64,000 bases of DNA from Paracoccaceae bacterium. GTDB taxonomy: Bacteria; Pseudomonadota; Alphaproteobacteria; Rhodobacterales; Rhodobacteraceae. The DNA is taken from contig JAUYQR010000015.1 in NCBI GenBank assembly GCA_030697175.1, positions 248,001 to 312,000 of the forward strand, read 5' to 3'. Under the pieces are notes generated by a model. It ran no database searches. It was not told where the DNA came from and worked only from the letters and a program-made list of their open reading frames with translations. Within the stretch, counting starts at the first letter, position 1; each line of letters begins with the position of its first letter. The position numbers were made by a program, and so were the translations under genes. This document shows, in pieces, positions 54,292 through 63,432 of this stretch.

Positions 54292-54510
54292 TTATTTGAA
54301 GCGGTAGTTGATGCGGCCCTTCGACAGGTCGTACGGTGTCATTTCCACCTGAACCTTGTCGCCTGCCAGAACGCGGATGCGGTTCTTGCGCATCTTGCCT
54401 GCCATTACCGCGATCAACTCATGGCCATTTTCGAGTTCGACCTTGAATGTCGCGTTGGGCAGGAGTTCCTTCACGACACCGGGGAATTCGAGAATGTCTT
54501 CCTTGGCCAT
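54292..54510 (-). CDS. infA: Translation initiation factor IF-1
   Basis: 72 residues, one S1/OB fold: [55 protein letters not shown] and the ending [13 protein letters not shown] in outline. The longer open frame upstream is discarded because MAKEDI is the universal start and GGAGA lies just before it. Leads the infA-maf-RNase-yacG operon. Confidence 0.97.
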   Translation of the reverse strand: MAKEDILEFPGVVKELLPNATFKVELENGHELIAVMAGKMRKNRIRVLAGDKVQVEMTPYDLSKGRINYRFK

Positions 54511-54636
54511 GGTCTCTCCAATAAGGGTTTCGCCCGCGGTTGAGCGCAGGCATCCGGAGGGGCGTATGCGCCCGGTCAGCGGGGTTTTCAAGCGGAATCT
54601 TGCGTGAGCGCCGGTCGCCTTGCGGCCTTGGCCTGT

Positions 54637-55233
54637 TCAGATCGCCCGCATCCAGAACTGAAGCGCCTTTTCCGTCGCGGCTGGTGCGCCGAGGTCGCGC
54701 CAAAGGAAATGCGCCAGCACCCCCGGCAAAGGCTGGTAACCACGGCCCAGCCAGAAGGCATCATTGGTGCGGGCGTTCACCGGCTTTGACGGGTGGTCGG
54801 ACGGACGGACGACCGAAGCGAATGCAACGTGGGTGCGGGCCATTTTGCGGGCATGAGCTTCACGCAGGTCGATGAAGCGGTGGCCAAGGCCGATGCCGCG
54901 GTACTCGGGCAGCAGGACCGATTCCGCGCCGTACAGGATGGATGCGACCGCCAGCCCGATGGCGCGAAGGGGGGCGGCGAAGGCGTCGGCGTGATCCTCC
55001 ATCAGCGTGGAGGTGGAGGCGCCGACGAGGCGGCCGTTGTGGAAAGCGCCGACCAGAAGCGCGCCGGGGTTGTCGCGGTAGGTGTCGAGATACTGGCGTT
55101 CGTAATCCAGCGTGCCGTCGTAGAGATAGGGCCAGTCGCGGAACACGGAGATGCGTAGCTGGGCGACGCCGTCGAGGGCGGCTTCGAGGTCTGGACCGGT
55201 GAGGGCGCGGACGTCGATGTCGTCGATGTTCAT
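54637..55233 (-). CDS. GNAT-family acetyltransferase
   Basis: 198 residues. The acetyl-CoA loop is LLPEYRGIGLGHRFI (motif A, R-G-x-G-x-G/H type), preceded by GRLVGASTSTLMEDH and followed by HVAFASVVRPSDHP. Substrate unknown. ATG overlaps the stop of the NTF2-like gene (ATGA). Inserted between infA and the phosphatase/UPF0262 genes. Confidence 0.86.
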   Translation of the reverse strand: MNIDDIDVRALTGPDLEAALDGVAQLRISVFRDWPYLYDGTLDYERQYLDTYRDNPGALLVGAFHNGRLVGASTSTLMEDHADAFAAPLRAIGLAVASILYGAESVLLPEYRGIGLGHRFIDLREAHARKMARTHVAFASVVRPSDHPSKPVNARTNDAFWLGRGYQPLPGVLAHFLWRDLGAPAATEKALQFWMRAI

Positions 55234-55640
55234 GCCGAGACCTGCCGGACCCAGTCGTTCAGATTGTAGAAGGTGGTGATGCGGGAAATCCTGCCGCCCC
55301 GCACCTCGAAGAAGGCGCCGGCGGGGAGGATGTAGGTCTGGCCCCTGGCTTCGGGCAGGCCGGGGTCGGTTTGCAGGTAGGTGCCGTGGACGATGAATTC
55401 TGCGGCGGCGCGGGTGCCGTCGTCGGTAGAAAGGAGCACCATGTCGGTGAGGGTCTCGCGGTAGCTGATGCCCATGTGGCTGCAGAATTCGGCGAACTTT
55501 CCGCGGCCGATGCGGGGGGTGCCTTCGTTGACGCGGTGTTCGATGTCGTCGGTCAGGCAGGCGAGCATGGCGTCGGGGGCGCCTGCATTGAAGGCGTCGT
55601 AGTAACGGCGGATGAGGGCGAGGGTTTCGGCGCGCGGCAT
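55230..55640 (-). CDS. NTF2/SnoaL-like protein (ketosteroid isomerase-related)
   Basis: 136 residues. TLALIRRYYDAFNAGAPDAMLACLTDDIEHRVNEG is the classic NTF2-like cone opening, and the end has GAFFEVRGGRISRITTFYNLNDWVRQV. Small cytoplasmic protein that binds or isomerises hydrophobic molecules; ligand unknown. Coupled to the GNAT gene. Confidence 0.87.
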   Translation of the reverse strand: MPRAETLALIRRYYDAFNAGAPDAMLACLTDDIEHRVNEGTPRIGRGKFAEFCSHMGISYRETLTDMVLLSTDDGTRAAAEFIVHGTYLQTDPGLPEARGQTYILPAGAFFEVRGGRISRITTFYNLNDWVRQVSA

Positions 55641-55702
55641 GGGGCTTCCCTGAAGGTCTTGGGCAGATTAGCCGCGTGGGGCGGGGTTTCCAAGGTGGGT
55701 GT

Positions 55703-55829
55703 GTCCCACGGTGGGACGCTTTGGTGAATCTTACAAATTCAATGGGTTAGCCTGACCGTTCAGGGCTTGTTAACCTTTGGCGCGTCCCCCCCCCCCCTCC
55801 CCTCTCCCTCCCCCACGAGGGGGGAGGGG
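55703..55829 (-). repeat. Composite intergenic repeat, copy 2
   Basis: Inverse orientation to the copy at 33929-34056 and nearly the same length. Palindrome GTCCCAC-G-GTGGGAC (55703-55717), TTGTTAA (55767-55773, TTAACAA on the minus strand), then a C-tract of twelve (55786-55797) and a C/G-rich hairpin with ACGA loop (about 55806-55828). It lies between two minus-strand genes. Confidence 0.68.
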
Positions 55830-55856
55830 AGCGACGTGTGGCCTGTCGCGCGCGGC

Positions 55857-56687
55857 TCAGAGGGCGGCGGCGATGGTGTCGGCGATGGGCGTCGTCGGGC
55901 GGCCGATCAGGCGCGCGAGGGTGTGACTGTCATCGTAAAGCGCGCCTTCACCGGCGTGGACGTCGCTGTCGGCGAAGATGTCGGCGGCAGCTTTCGGCAG
56001 GCCAAAGCCGGCAAGGGCAGCGGCATAGTCGGCAGCCGGCAGGTTCACGAAGGCCACCGGCTTGCCTGCAGCCTGCGCGACGGCGGCAGCGAAATCGGCA
56101 CCGGTATGGGCGGTGTCCCCCGCCAGTTCGTAGACCTTGCCCGAGTGGGCCGCATCGAGGGCTGCAACGGCGATAGCCTCGGCGTAGTCCTTGCGGGCGG
56201 CGGAGGACACGCGGCCTTCGCCCGCGGCCCCGATCATCGCGCCGTGCTGGACGGCGGCACCAAGCGCGCCGGTGTAGTTTTCGGTATACCAGCCGTTGCG
56301 CAGGATCGTCGTGGCAAGGCCGCTGGATTTCAGCGCGGCTTCGGTGGCGATATGATCTTGCGCCAGGATCATCGGGTTCGCCTCACCCCTGAGGATCGAG
56401 GTGTAGACGATACGGCCGACGCCTGCGGCCTTGGCCGCGTCTAGGACGCGGCGGTGCTGGCCGGCGCGGTCGTTGAAATCGCTGGAGGAAATCAGGACGA
56501 GCGTGTCCACGCCTTTGAGCGCGGCAGGGTCGGCGGTCAGGTAATCGAAAGCGCGCACGTCGACACCGAGGTCGGCGGCCCTTTCAGGGTTGCGCGCCAG
56601 CGCGATGGGCGCGGCACCGCGTGCCTTGAGGGCGGCGATGGCAAGGCGGCCAAGGTGGCCGGTGGCTCCGGTGATGGCGATGGTCAT
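55857..56687 (-). CDS. NAD(P)H-dependent quinone oxidoreductase 2-like (atypical SDR, NmrA/QorB type)
   Basis: 276 residues. ITGATGHLGRLAI nucleotide-binding loop, VLISSSDFNDRAGQHRRV, TSILRGE and TILRNGWYTENY are QOR2/YtfG landmarks. Reduces quinones with NAD(P)H. It is divergent from an HxlR regulator, as E. coli qorB (ytfG) is from ytfH, so the regulator probably controls it. Confidence 0.88.
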   Translation of the reverse strand: MTIAITGATGHLGRLAIAALKARGAAPIALARNPERAADLGVDVRAFDYLTADPAALKGVDTLVLISSSDFNDRAGQHRRVLDAAKAAGVGRIVYTSILRGEANPMILAQDHIATEAALKSSGLATTILRNGWYTENYTGALGAAVQHGAMIGAAGEGRVSSAARKDYAEAIAVAALDAAHSGKVYELAGDTAHTGADFAAAVAQAAGKPVAFVNLPAADYAAALAGFGLPKAAADIFADSDVHAGEGALYDDSHTLARLIGRPTTPIADTIAAAL

Positions 56688-56726
56688 TGGTCTCTCCCGT
56701 TGGTTGACGGGTGAGAGATAGAGGGT

Positions 56727-56745
56727 TACTTACGAAAAGGAAGTA
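56727..56745. promoter_or_regulatory. Inverted repeat in the quinone reductase/HxlR intergenic region
   Basis: TACTT, nine bases, AAGTA (56727-56731 and 56741-56745), in an AT-rich 95-bp gap between the divergent genes. Candidate HxlR operator by position and symmetry only. Confidence 0.4.
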
Positions 56746-56782
56746 CGCACAAATTTGTTAGTATGAGATTGGAGCGCACAGG

Positions 56783-57175
56783 ATGGCTGACAAGGACGCA
56801 CAGGCGCTGATGGACCGCTGGCAGCGGGGCAATGTGATGGCGGTGGATTGCCCGTCACGCGGCGTGTTGCAGCACCTGACCAACCGATGGGGCACGCTGG
56901 TGATGGTGGCCCTTGCGACCGGCCCGCACCGCTTTGCCGTGCTGCGCCGCAAGGTCGGCGGGGTCAGCGAACGGATGCTTTCGCAGACCCTGAAGGACCT
57001 TGAGGCGGACGGGTTCGTGTTGCGGACCGCGCACCCGGTGGTGCCGCCGCATGTGGAGTATGAGCTGACGGGGTTGGGCCGGGAGGCCGCGGCGCATGTC
57101 GTGGCGCTGGTGGGGTGGATCGAAGGGGCGTTGCCGGAGATACTGGCGGGGCAGGTGCGGATGGCGGCGGAGTAA
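56783..57175 (+). CDS. HxlR-family redox-type transcriptional regulator
   Basis: 130 residues, winged helix. CPSRGVLQHLTNRWGTLVM opens the domain with Cys23 at the place where QorR/HypR-type members have their redox cysteine; RFAVLRRKVGGVSERMLSQTLKDLEADGFVLR is the recognition part. Divergent from the quinone reductase gene; likely represses it until quinone or oxidant modifies Cys23. Confidence 0.9.
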   Translation: MADKDAQALMDRWQRGNVMAVDCPSRGVLQHLTNRWGTLVMVALATGPHRFAVLRRKVGGVSERMLSQTLKDLEADGFVLRTAHPVVPPHVEYELTGLGREAAAHVVALVGWIEGALPEILAGQVRMAAE

Positions 57176-57178
57176 GGG

Positions 57179-57196
57179 AGGTGGGTTGGCACCCAC
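57179..57196. repeat. Intergenic hairpin after the HxlR gene
   Basis: GGTGGGT, TGGC, ACCCACC: perfect 7-bp stem four bases after the stop, with no T-run. It may end or protect the transcript; similar GGTGGG hairpins are common small repeats in bacteria. Confidence 0.5.
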
Positions 57197-57293
57197 CCTA
57201 CGCTGGATTGTAAGGAAACGATTTCGTGCTTGAGTTTAGGCGCGGCCGTTCCGCCGTCTTTCGCAATCGCGTAGCCAGATTTTGAGGTTCCTT

Positions 57294-57888
57294 ATGGCGA
57301 AAGGCGACGTTTGGATCAGTGAGTTTTTCAGCGATAGTGAGTATGTCCGTGGCGATCACGTCGACTGGACAGCGCCAGGATGGCGTGACATTGCGAAAAA
57401 GCGGCTGCCCCCGCCTGAGACACTGCCCCTGCCGGTTTATGCGGAGTACAAAGGTTGGCGGCGGTCGGGTGTACGTGAATAGAGCCCTGGCGAAAGTATT
57501 CCAACGCTTTGATCTTGCGAAAGATCCAGAGGAAGGTGGAGTGGTTCCCATTCAATTCTTCCTGTACGATCGAACAACGCCAGTTGAGGCTGACTACTTC
57601 ACCCTCGTTTACGGCGGTCAAAGACGAGACGAAGTCATTCCTGACGAAAGCAAGGGGCTTAGGGTTCCCAAATACGCATCAAACCCGCCGTCAAGATGGC
57701 TACTCAGCACAATTAAGGACGGGGATATTGCTGTTCGACCGACAGCCCGGTCGGGCCCGGACATTTGGTTCGATACAAGACTGCATTCGGAGGTCTTTAT
57801 AAGCAATCGCCTGGTTCAAGCGCTGGAAGATTCTGGGTTTGCAAAGCATTTCCAATTTATCCGCTGCCGCGTGGTAGAATGGCACTGA
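57294..57888 (+). pseudogene. Frameshifted gene of possible DUF1629/Imm11 type
   Basis: First part: ATG 57294 (GAGG six bases before) to TAG 57480-57482, residues MAKGDVWISEFFSDSEYV to EYKGWRR. Second part, other frame, about 57463-57888: VYVNRALAKVFQRFDLAK through VFISNRLVQALEDSGFAKHF to the end FIRCRVVEWH. Together they give about 195 residues of one protein with a one-base shift near 57460. The SNRLVQALEDSG and RCRV ending resembles DUF1629/Imm11 immunity proteins. Lower GC than the neighbours. No toxin gene is adjacent. The family call is tentative. Confidence 0.5.
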
Positions 57889-57898
57889 TCGGCCCGCT

Positions 57899-58360
57899 TT
57901 ATCCTGACCCTTCCGTCGGCGGACCAAACCGCTCCAGCATCCGCGTCTTGATCTGGTCGCGGGCCTGGCGGTAGGCGGCGAGTTTGGCCTCGCGCGTCTC
58001 ACCCAGGCCGGTCGGGTCAAGGATCGGCCAGTATTCGATATCCAGATGGTGGTAGCGCGTCAGTTCCAGGGCCATGCGCTGGCTGGCGGGGGAGAGGGCG
58101 ATGATCAGGTCGAACTGACTGAGGTCATCGCCCCATTCCTGCATCTCCTCAAAGCTGCGGGAGCGGTGGCGGGAAAGCTCGATCCCCATCTCCTGACAGA
58201 CGGCGACGGAAAAGCCGTCCACCTCCATGTCGTTCTTGACACCGGCGGACTGGACATAGGCGCGCTGGCCGTACATGCGCTTCATCAGCGCCTCGGCCAT
58301 GGGGGAGCGGACGGCGTTGTGATCGCAACAAAACAGCACCGACTGGGGGAATCCGGCCAA
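57899..58360 (-). CDS. Low-molecular-weight phosphotyrosine phosphatase family protein
   Basis: 153 residues. P-loop CDHNAVRS (C12 to R18, the C-x5-R active site) at the N-terminus, RHRSRSFEEM, and WPILDPTGLG with the general-acid Asp. Arsenate-reductase-like activity is possible in this family. Two bases after UPF0262 on the same strand; part of the murA-hisD-UPF0262 cluster. Confidence 0.9.
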   Translation of the reverse strand: MAGFPQSVLFCCDHNAVRSPMAEALMKRMYGQRAYVQSAGVKNDMEVDGFSVAVCQEMGIELSRHRSRSFEEMQEWGDDLSQFDLIIALSPASQRMALELTRYHHLDIEYWPILDPTGLGETREAKLAAYRQARDQIKTRMLERFGPPTEGSG

Positions 58361-58362
58361 GG

Positions 58363-58839
58363 TCAGCCCCAGTGCAGGACGCAGATCAGGGTGAACAGGC
58401 GGCGCGCGGTGTCGGTGTCGACGTCGGCCTTGCCTTCCAGCCGTTCGCGCAGGATCGAGGCGCCCTCGTTGTGGATGCCGCGGCGGGCCATGTCGATCGC
58501 CTCGATCTGGGAGGGTGGAAGCCGCTTGACGGCGTCGAAGTAGTTTTCGCAGATCTGGAAGTAGTCTTTCACCACCTGCCGGAACGGGCCGAGCGACAGG
58601 TGGAATTCGGCCGCGCGTTCGCCGCCATCGGTGGCGATGTCGAACACCAGACGGCCTTCACGGATGGCGAGACGGACGCGGTACGGGCCCTCGGGATGCA
58701 CGCGGTCAGGTTTCTTTGGCAAGCCGAAGACGTTGTCTTCCAGAAGATCGTAGATTGCGACGCGGCGTTCCTGTTCGATATCGGGGGTCGGGCGCACCAG
58801 CCCTTTTTCGTCGATCTCGATGTGGCAGATGCGGTTCAT
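58363..58839 (-). CDS. UPF0262 family protein
   Basis: 158 residues, typical size. MNRICHIEIDEKG, QERRVAIYDLLEDNVFGL, GPYRVRLAIREGRLVFDI and the ending TDTARRLFTLICVLHWG match this alphaproteobacterial family. Function unknown; it regularly follows hisD. Confidence 0.95.
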   Translation of the reverse strand: MNRICHIEIDEKGLVRPTPDIEQERRVAIYDLLEDNVFGLPKKPDRVHPEGPYRVRLAIREGRLVFDIATDGGERAAEFHLSLGPFRQVVKDYFQICENYFDAVKRLPPSQIEAIDMARRGIHNEGASILRERLEGKADVDTDTARRLFTLICVLHWG

Positions 58840-58949
58840 GGTCTGAAACCTTCAGGTGGTTCGATCGGGACAAGCATGTGCGGGGCGACCTCGATCACTC
58901 CGCCGCCCACCTTGCGCAATGCCCATCCGGTCGTGCGTCGCCACGGCAT
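58836..58949 (-). CDS. Possible 37-residue protein upstream of UPF0262
   Basis: ATG at 58949 to a TGA that overlaps the UPF0262 ATG (ATGA). Basic N-half MPWRRTTGWALRKVGG and a hydrophobic, Pro-rich C-half IEVAPHMLVPIEPPEGF. The overlap is of the kind used for coupling, but length and lack of a clear ribosome site leave it doubtful. Confidence 0.25.
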   Translation of the reverse strand: MPWRRTTGWALRKVGGGVIEVAPHMLVPIEPPEGFRP

Positions 58950-58988
58950 CTGGGAAATGGAGTGACGGAACCGGCGCCATGAAGTGTT

Positions 58989-60299
58989 TCATGCGCCGCC
59001 CCCGTTCAGCCTGTCAAGCCTAGCCCGCACGCTCAACCCATGTGCCTCGAGGCTTTCCGATCGGGCGAGGCGTTCGGCGGCGGGGCCGATGGCTTTCAAC
59101 GCCTCGGGGGTCATTTTCGCGAGGGTGGTGCGCTTCATGAAGTCGAGGGTGGAGAGGCCGGAGGAAAAGCGGGCGGACCGGGCGGTGGGCAGGACGTGGT
59201 TCGGGCCGCCGATGTAGTCGCCGATGGCTTCGGGGGTGTAGGCGCCAAGGAAGATCGCGCCGGCGTGGCGGATGCGCTGGCTGAGGGCGTCGGGGTCGGC
59301 GACGAGAAGTTCCAGGTGCTCGGGGGCGATGCGGTCGGACAGGGCGGCGGCTTCGGTCAGGTCGCGGACGGTGATGACGGCGCCGTTCGTGGCCCAGGAG
59401 GCACCGGCGATGGCGCGACGGTCGAGGGTTTCGAGGCGGGCTGCGACGGCGCGGGCGACGGATTGGCCGAAAGCAGCGTCGGTGGTGATGAGGATGGATT
59501 GGGCCGAGGCGTCGTGTTCGGCTTGGGACAACAGGTCGAGGGCGATCCAGTCGGGATCGTTGTCGGCGTCGGCGATCACGAGGATTTCGGAGGGTCCGGC
59601 GATCATGTCGATGCCGACGCGACCGAACACGCGGCGCTTGGCGGCGGCGACGTAGGCGTTGCCGGGGCCGGTGATCTTGTCGACCGCGGCGATGGTTTCA
59701 GTGCCGTAGGCCAGCGCCGCCACGGCCTGCGCGCCGCCGATGCGGTAGACAGTGTCGACCCCGGCGATACGCGCGGCGAGAAGGACGAGGGGGTTCACAA
59801 TGCCGTCCGGCGTGGGGCAGACGATGACGAGGCGTTCGACGCCAGCAACACGGGCCGGAATGGCGTTCATCAGGACCGAGGAGGGGTAGGAGGCGGTGCC
59901 GCCGGGGACGTAGAGCCCTGCGGCCGATACCGGCGTCCAGCGCCAGCCGAGGGTGGCCCCTGCGGCGTCGGTCCAGCTTTCGTCCTGCGGTTTCTGGCGT
60001 TCGTGGTAGGCGCGGATGCGGGTTGCGGCGAGTTCCAGCGCGGCGCGGTCGTCGGGCGAGACCTTGGCGATTTCGGCGTCGATTTCGGCCTTGGAAAAGG
60101 CCAGCGTTTCGCGGGTCAGGGTCAGGCGGTCGAAGCGGGTGGTAAGGTCGATCACCGCCTGATCGCCACGGGTGCGGACATCGGCGATGATGCTGGCGAC
60201 GGCCTGATCGACGTCTTCGGCCTCCTCGCGCTTTTGCCCGAGGAGGGCCTGAAAGGCGGCTTCGAAGCCTGCGTCAGCGGAACTGAGGTAAACGGGCAT
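58989..60299 (-). CDS. hisD: Histidinol dehydrogenase
   Basis: 436 residues. Oxidises histidinol to histidine in two NAD+-dependent steps. Seen: VPGGTASYPSSVLMNAIPA in outline, RIGGAQAVAALAYGTETI, GPGNAYVAAAKR, IDMIAGPSEILVIAD, APEHLEL with a catalytic His, and the zinc-site GGPNHVLPT. ATG at 60299 (MPVYLSS) is chosen with AAAGG upstream over a GTG three codons earlier. Confidence 0.97.
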   Translation of the reverse strand: MPVYLSSADAGFEAAFQALLGQKREEAEDVDQAVASIIADVRTRGDQAVIDLTTRFDRLTLTRETLAFSKAEIDAEIAKVSPDDRAALELAATRIRAYHERQKPQDESWTDAAGATLGWRWTPVSAAGLYVPGGTASYPSSVLMNAIPARVAGVERLVIVCPTPDGIVNPLVLLAARIAGVDTVYRIGGAQAVAALAYGTETIAAVDKITGPGNAYVAAAKRRVFGRVGIDMIAGPSEILVIADADNDPDWIALDLLSQAEHDASAQSILITTDAAFGQSVARAVAARLETLDRRAIAGASWATNGAVITVRDLTEAAALSDRIAPEHLELLVADPDALSQRIRHAGAIFLGAYTPEAIGDYIGGPNHVLPTARSARFSSGLSTLDFMKRTTLAKMTPEALKAIGPAAERLARSESLEAHGLSVRARLDRLNGGGA

Positions 60300-60451
60300 C
60301 GGCGGCACCTTTCGCGGGATGAGGTCCAGATAGCGCGGGAGGGCCGAGGGCTCAAGGCGGGATGGGCGGCGGAGCGGACAGGATTTTCTTCAAGAAATCG
60401 CAGCGAGGCCCTGAAGGCTTCGGTCCGGGAGACTGCAAACCCGAGACCGCG

Positions 60452-60925
60452 TCAGTCGTGGGTTGGAACCTTGCCCGAGGGCGCGCGGTAGGGGCGGGTC
60501 ACGTCTTCGAGCCGGACTTCCAGCGCCTCGACATCCAGTGCCAGCGCGCCGTCGCCAGCGAGCGTGAGGGTGAGGCGACCTGTGCCGTCCTCACCCGGCG
60601 CAAAGTCGAGCGACAGGAGCGACAGGACGAGATCCTTGTCGGACCGGTCAAAGCCAAAGGTCTGCACCTTGAGCACGTCTTCGACCACGACGACCGAGCG
60701 GACGCGTTCATAGGCGCGACCGACACGCTCGGCCTCGACGCGGTCTTCCCACCGGAAGCGGTTCACCATCAGGGCGAAACGGCGGCGCTTTGGATCGTGC
60801 TGCATTTCAGTGACGGGCAGGACGGCATCCTGCACCAGCGTGGAGATGACGCGCAGATCATCGGCGTCGACCGCCACCAGATGCAGCGGAGCCTCGCCGC
60901 CTTCCTCGAAGCGAGCGTCGGTCAT
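60452..60925 (-). CDS. DUF2948 family protein
   Basis: 157 residues: [42 protein letters not shown], and an ending [15 protein letters not shown]. Function unknown; in rhodobacteria the gene sits between murA and hisD as here. Overlaps murA's stop by four bases (ATGA). Confidence 0.92.
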   Translation of the reverse strand: MTDARFEEGGEAPLHLVAVDADDLRVISTLVQDAVLPVTEMQHDPKRRRFALMVNRFRWEDRVEAERVGRAYERVRSVVVVEDVLKVQTFGFDRSDKDLVLSLLSLDFAPGEDGTGRLTLTLAGDGALALDVEALEVRLEDVTRPYRAPSGKVPTHD

Positions 60926-62190
60926 GCTGCGATCCGCTCGATCTTGGCACCGCAGGCGCGCAGCTTTTCCTCGACCCGTTCGTAGCCGCGATCGAGGTGG
61001 TAGACGCGGGAGACGACGGTTTCACCTTCGGCCGCGAGACCAGCGAGAATGAGCGACACGCTGGCGCGAAGATCGGTCGCCATGACGCGCGCGCCGCGCA
61101 GCTTGTCGACGCCGGTGACGGTTGCAGTGCCGCCGTGGACGTCAATCCTGGCACCCATCCGCAGCAGTTCTGGCGCATGCATGAAGCGGTTTTCGAAGAT
61201 CTTTTCTTCCAGCACGGAGGTGCCCTCGGCGGTGCAGAGAAGCGCCATCATCTGCGCCTGAAGATCGGTCGGGAAGCCGGGGAAAGGTTCGGTGGTGACA
61301 TTCACCGCCTTCACGCGGCCATTCTTGCGGCTGACCTTGAGGCCGCGGTTCGTTTGCGTGACCGAAACACCCGCCTCGTCCAGCTTTTCGGCGAAGGCGC
61401 CGACGAGTTCGAGCGTGCCGCCAAGGCATTCCACCTCGCCGCCGCAGATCGCGGGGACAAGCATGTAGGTGCCAAGTTCGATCCGGTCGGTGACGACGGG
61501 ATGGGTGGCGCCGCCCAGACGGTCGGTGCCTTCGATGGTGATGGTCGAGGTGCCCTCGCCGTCGATCTGCGCGCCCATCCGGCGCAGGCAGCGGGCGAGA
61601 TCGACGATTTCAGGCTCGCGCGCGGCGTTCTTGAGGACGGTGGTGCCTTTGGCGAGGGTGGCCGCCATCAGGGCGTTTTCGGTGGCACCGACCGAGACGA
61701 AGGGAAACTCGACGATGGCACCCTTCAGGCGGCCACCGGGGGCCTTGGCGTGGACGTAGCCATCGCGCAGGTCAAGTTCCGCCCCCATCGCCTCCAGCGC
61801 CTTGAGGTGCAGGTCGACGGGCCGCGCGCCGATGGCGCAGCCGCCGGGCAAGGACACGATGGCATGGCCGTAGCGCGCCAGCATCGGGCCGAGGACAAGG
61901 ATCGAGGCGCGCATCTTGCGCACGATGTCATAGTCGGCGGTGTGGTTGGTGATCGAATGGCTGGACATGGCGAGGACGAGGCCGTCCTGCAGGCTGGCAA
62001 CCTCGGCCCCGAGCGATTGCAGGAGCTGCGTCATGGTGCGGATGTCACTGAGGCGCGGCGCGTTGGTCAGCGTCAGGGGTTCGTCGCTGAGGAGCGTGGC
62101 GGGCATCAGCGTGAGGCAGGCGTTCTTTGCGCCCGCGATCGGGATCACGCCGTTCAGCGCGCCATTGCCGCGTACCAGTATCGAATCCAT
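60922..62190 (-). CDS. murA: UDP-N-acetylglucosamine 1-carboxyvinyltransferase
   Basis: 422 residues. First committed step of peptidoglycan synthesis: enolpyruvate transfer from PEP to UDP-GlcNAc. AGAKNACL with the catalytic Lys, [13 protein letters not shown] with the active-site Cys118 (fosfomycin target), and the C-terminal [17 protein letters not shown] and [14 protein letters not shown]. Full length with normal key residues. Confidence 0.97.
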   Translation of the reverse strand: MDSILVRGNGALNGVIPIAGAKNACLTLMPATLLSDEPLTLTNAPRLSDIRTMTQLLQSLGAEVASLQDGLVLAMSSHSITNHTADYDIVRKMRASILVLGPMLARYGHAIVSLPGGCAIGARPVDLHLKALEAMGAELDLRDGYVHAKAPGGRLKGAIVEFPFVSVGATENALMAATLAKGTTVLKNAAREPEIVDLARCLRRMGAQIDGEGTSTITIEGTDRLGGATHPVVTDRIELGTYMLVPAICGGEVECLGGTLELVGAFAEKLDEAGVSVTQTNRGLKVSRKNGRVKAVNVTTEPFPGFPTDLQAQMMALLCTAEGTSVLEEKIFENRFMHAPELLRMGARIDVHGGTATVTGVDKLRGARVMATDLRASVSLILAGLAAEGETVVSRVYHLDRGYERVEEKLRACGAKIERIAA

Positions 62191-62195
62191 CTGCC

Positions 62196-62384
62196 CTACC
62201 CCGATTTTCCGGTATCCCCGGGGCCTGCGTCATCCGCGGTCCGGGCTTTTGCCTGTGCCTTCCGTCGCGCCATATTGGCCTTCAGCGCCGCCTTCAACCG
62301 TTCTTCGCGCACGTCAGCGGCGGAGCGCGGTTTTCGGGCCGACCCTGCGGCCCCTGTGGTTGGCGGTTCGGTCGGTTTTCGCAT
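62196..62384 (-). CDS. Small basic protein preceding murA
   Basis: 62 residues from the ATG at 62384. Pro/Ala-rich N-terminus then a basic amphipathic helix [19 protein letters not shown] followed by RRKAQAKAR and an acidic tail. Rhodobacterial genomes often have a similar small protein at this spot. Function unknown. Five bases upstream of murA, so in the same operon. Confidence 0.7.
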   Translation of the reverse strand: MRKPTEPPTTGAAGSARKPRSAADVREERLKAALKANMARRKAQAKARTADDAGPGDTGKSG

Positions 62385-62557
62385 TGTCGCCTTGCATAGC
62401 GCAGCGGTGGAGCAGGGTCCAGATTGGACTGCGGAAGGCTGTTTGGATGGGACGCATCCCATGCGGGAAGTTGACCATATGCCCCTTGCAAGCCTTCCGC
62501 TTTGCGTTTAACACGCCCGCCAGAACGGGCAGACGAAGACATGTCGTCCCCCCCGGC

Positions 62558-62632
<75 letters not shown>

Positions 62633-62709
62633 TTTATCCCCTTGATTTTGCGTAAGCATCTGATCCATCTTGGATTTGTGCCGCCCACAAGTGCAGATGG
62701 GTCGTGCAG

Positions 62710-63126
62710 ATGAGATCCGCTATACCTAATCCGAAACTGATCGATGGTGTCTGGCACCTCCGCCTTCATGTTCCCAGAGACGTTGCGCCAGTCGGACGGG
62801 GAAAGATACTTCAGGTTCCCGTAGGCAACACGTTATGCCCCGCAAAGGTCGGCGCAGTCGTCAAGGTGGCGCTGCGGACAAAGGCCTGCGATGAGGCGAA
62901 GATGCGGTTCACCAACGCGCTGGCTGCCACCGAACGCCAGTGGGAAGCGTTCCGCAATGGGCCAGAAAGCATCCCGCACAAGACGTTGGTTGCTCTGGCT
63001 GGACGATACTGCCGCGAAATCGTGGACATTGTTGATGAAGAACCCGGCGGGACAGAAGTCTGGGAAGCTGTGCAGGGTCTCCATGACCACCTTGATGCGA
63101 ACGCGGAAGCACGTCGCAACTGGTAG
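62710..63126 (+). pseudogene. Truncated integrase at tRNA-Thr
   Basis: 138 residues, 78 bp downstream of the tRNA-Thr 3' end. PNPKLIDGVWHLRLHVPRDVAPVGRG is a DUF6538-type integrase N-terminus in outline; ALRTKACDEAKMRFTNALAATERQWEAF continues the N-terminal helices. The core-binding and catalytic domains are missing: the frame ends where an IS3 orfB remnant starts. Second integration relic in the window. Confidence 0.72.
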
Positions 63127-63129
63127 GCC

Positions 63130-63432
63130 CACAGCGACGGTGCACGAGCAACTGTTCTTCGCGGTAAATGCGGAACAGTCGCTTGTGATTGAGATCAAAG
63201 CCGTCGCGCCGAAGAAACACGTGCAGCCGCCGATAGCCGAACCGGCGTCGGACCTTGGCCAGGTCTTTCGGCCGCTCGCGCAGCACGGGGTCGCCCTGCC
63301 TGATCGCCTCATACCGCATGGTCATCCGGCAACAGCCGATCACCCGGCACGCCCGTCGCTCGCTCATCCCGTGGCCCTCCCCCAGATGCGCGACCGCTTG
63401 CCGCTTTGCGACGGGGGTCACCGCCTTTTTCC
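63130..63432 (-). pseudogene. Truncated IS3 OrfB
   Basis: In the frame following orfA: RQAVAHLGEGHGMSERRACRVI, KDLAKVRRRFGYRRLHVFLRRDG and RLFRIYREEQLLVHRR. Ends before the rve/DDE domain, so no transposition activity. Related to, but distinct from, the copy at 50622-51233. Confidence 0.82.

Noticed and set aside
59040-60491. Long open frame of over 480 codons on the plus strand
   Set aside because: It is the complement of hisD; composition is Gly/Asp/Val-rich without domains, and hisD is complete and conserved.
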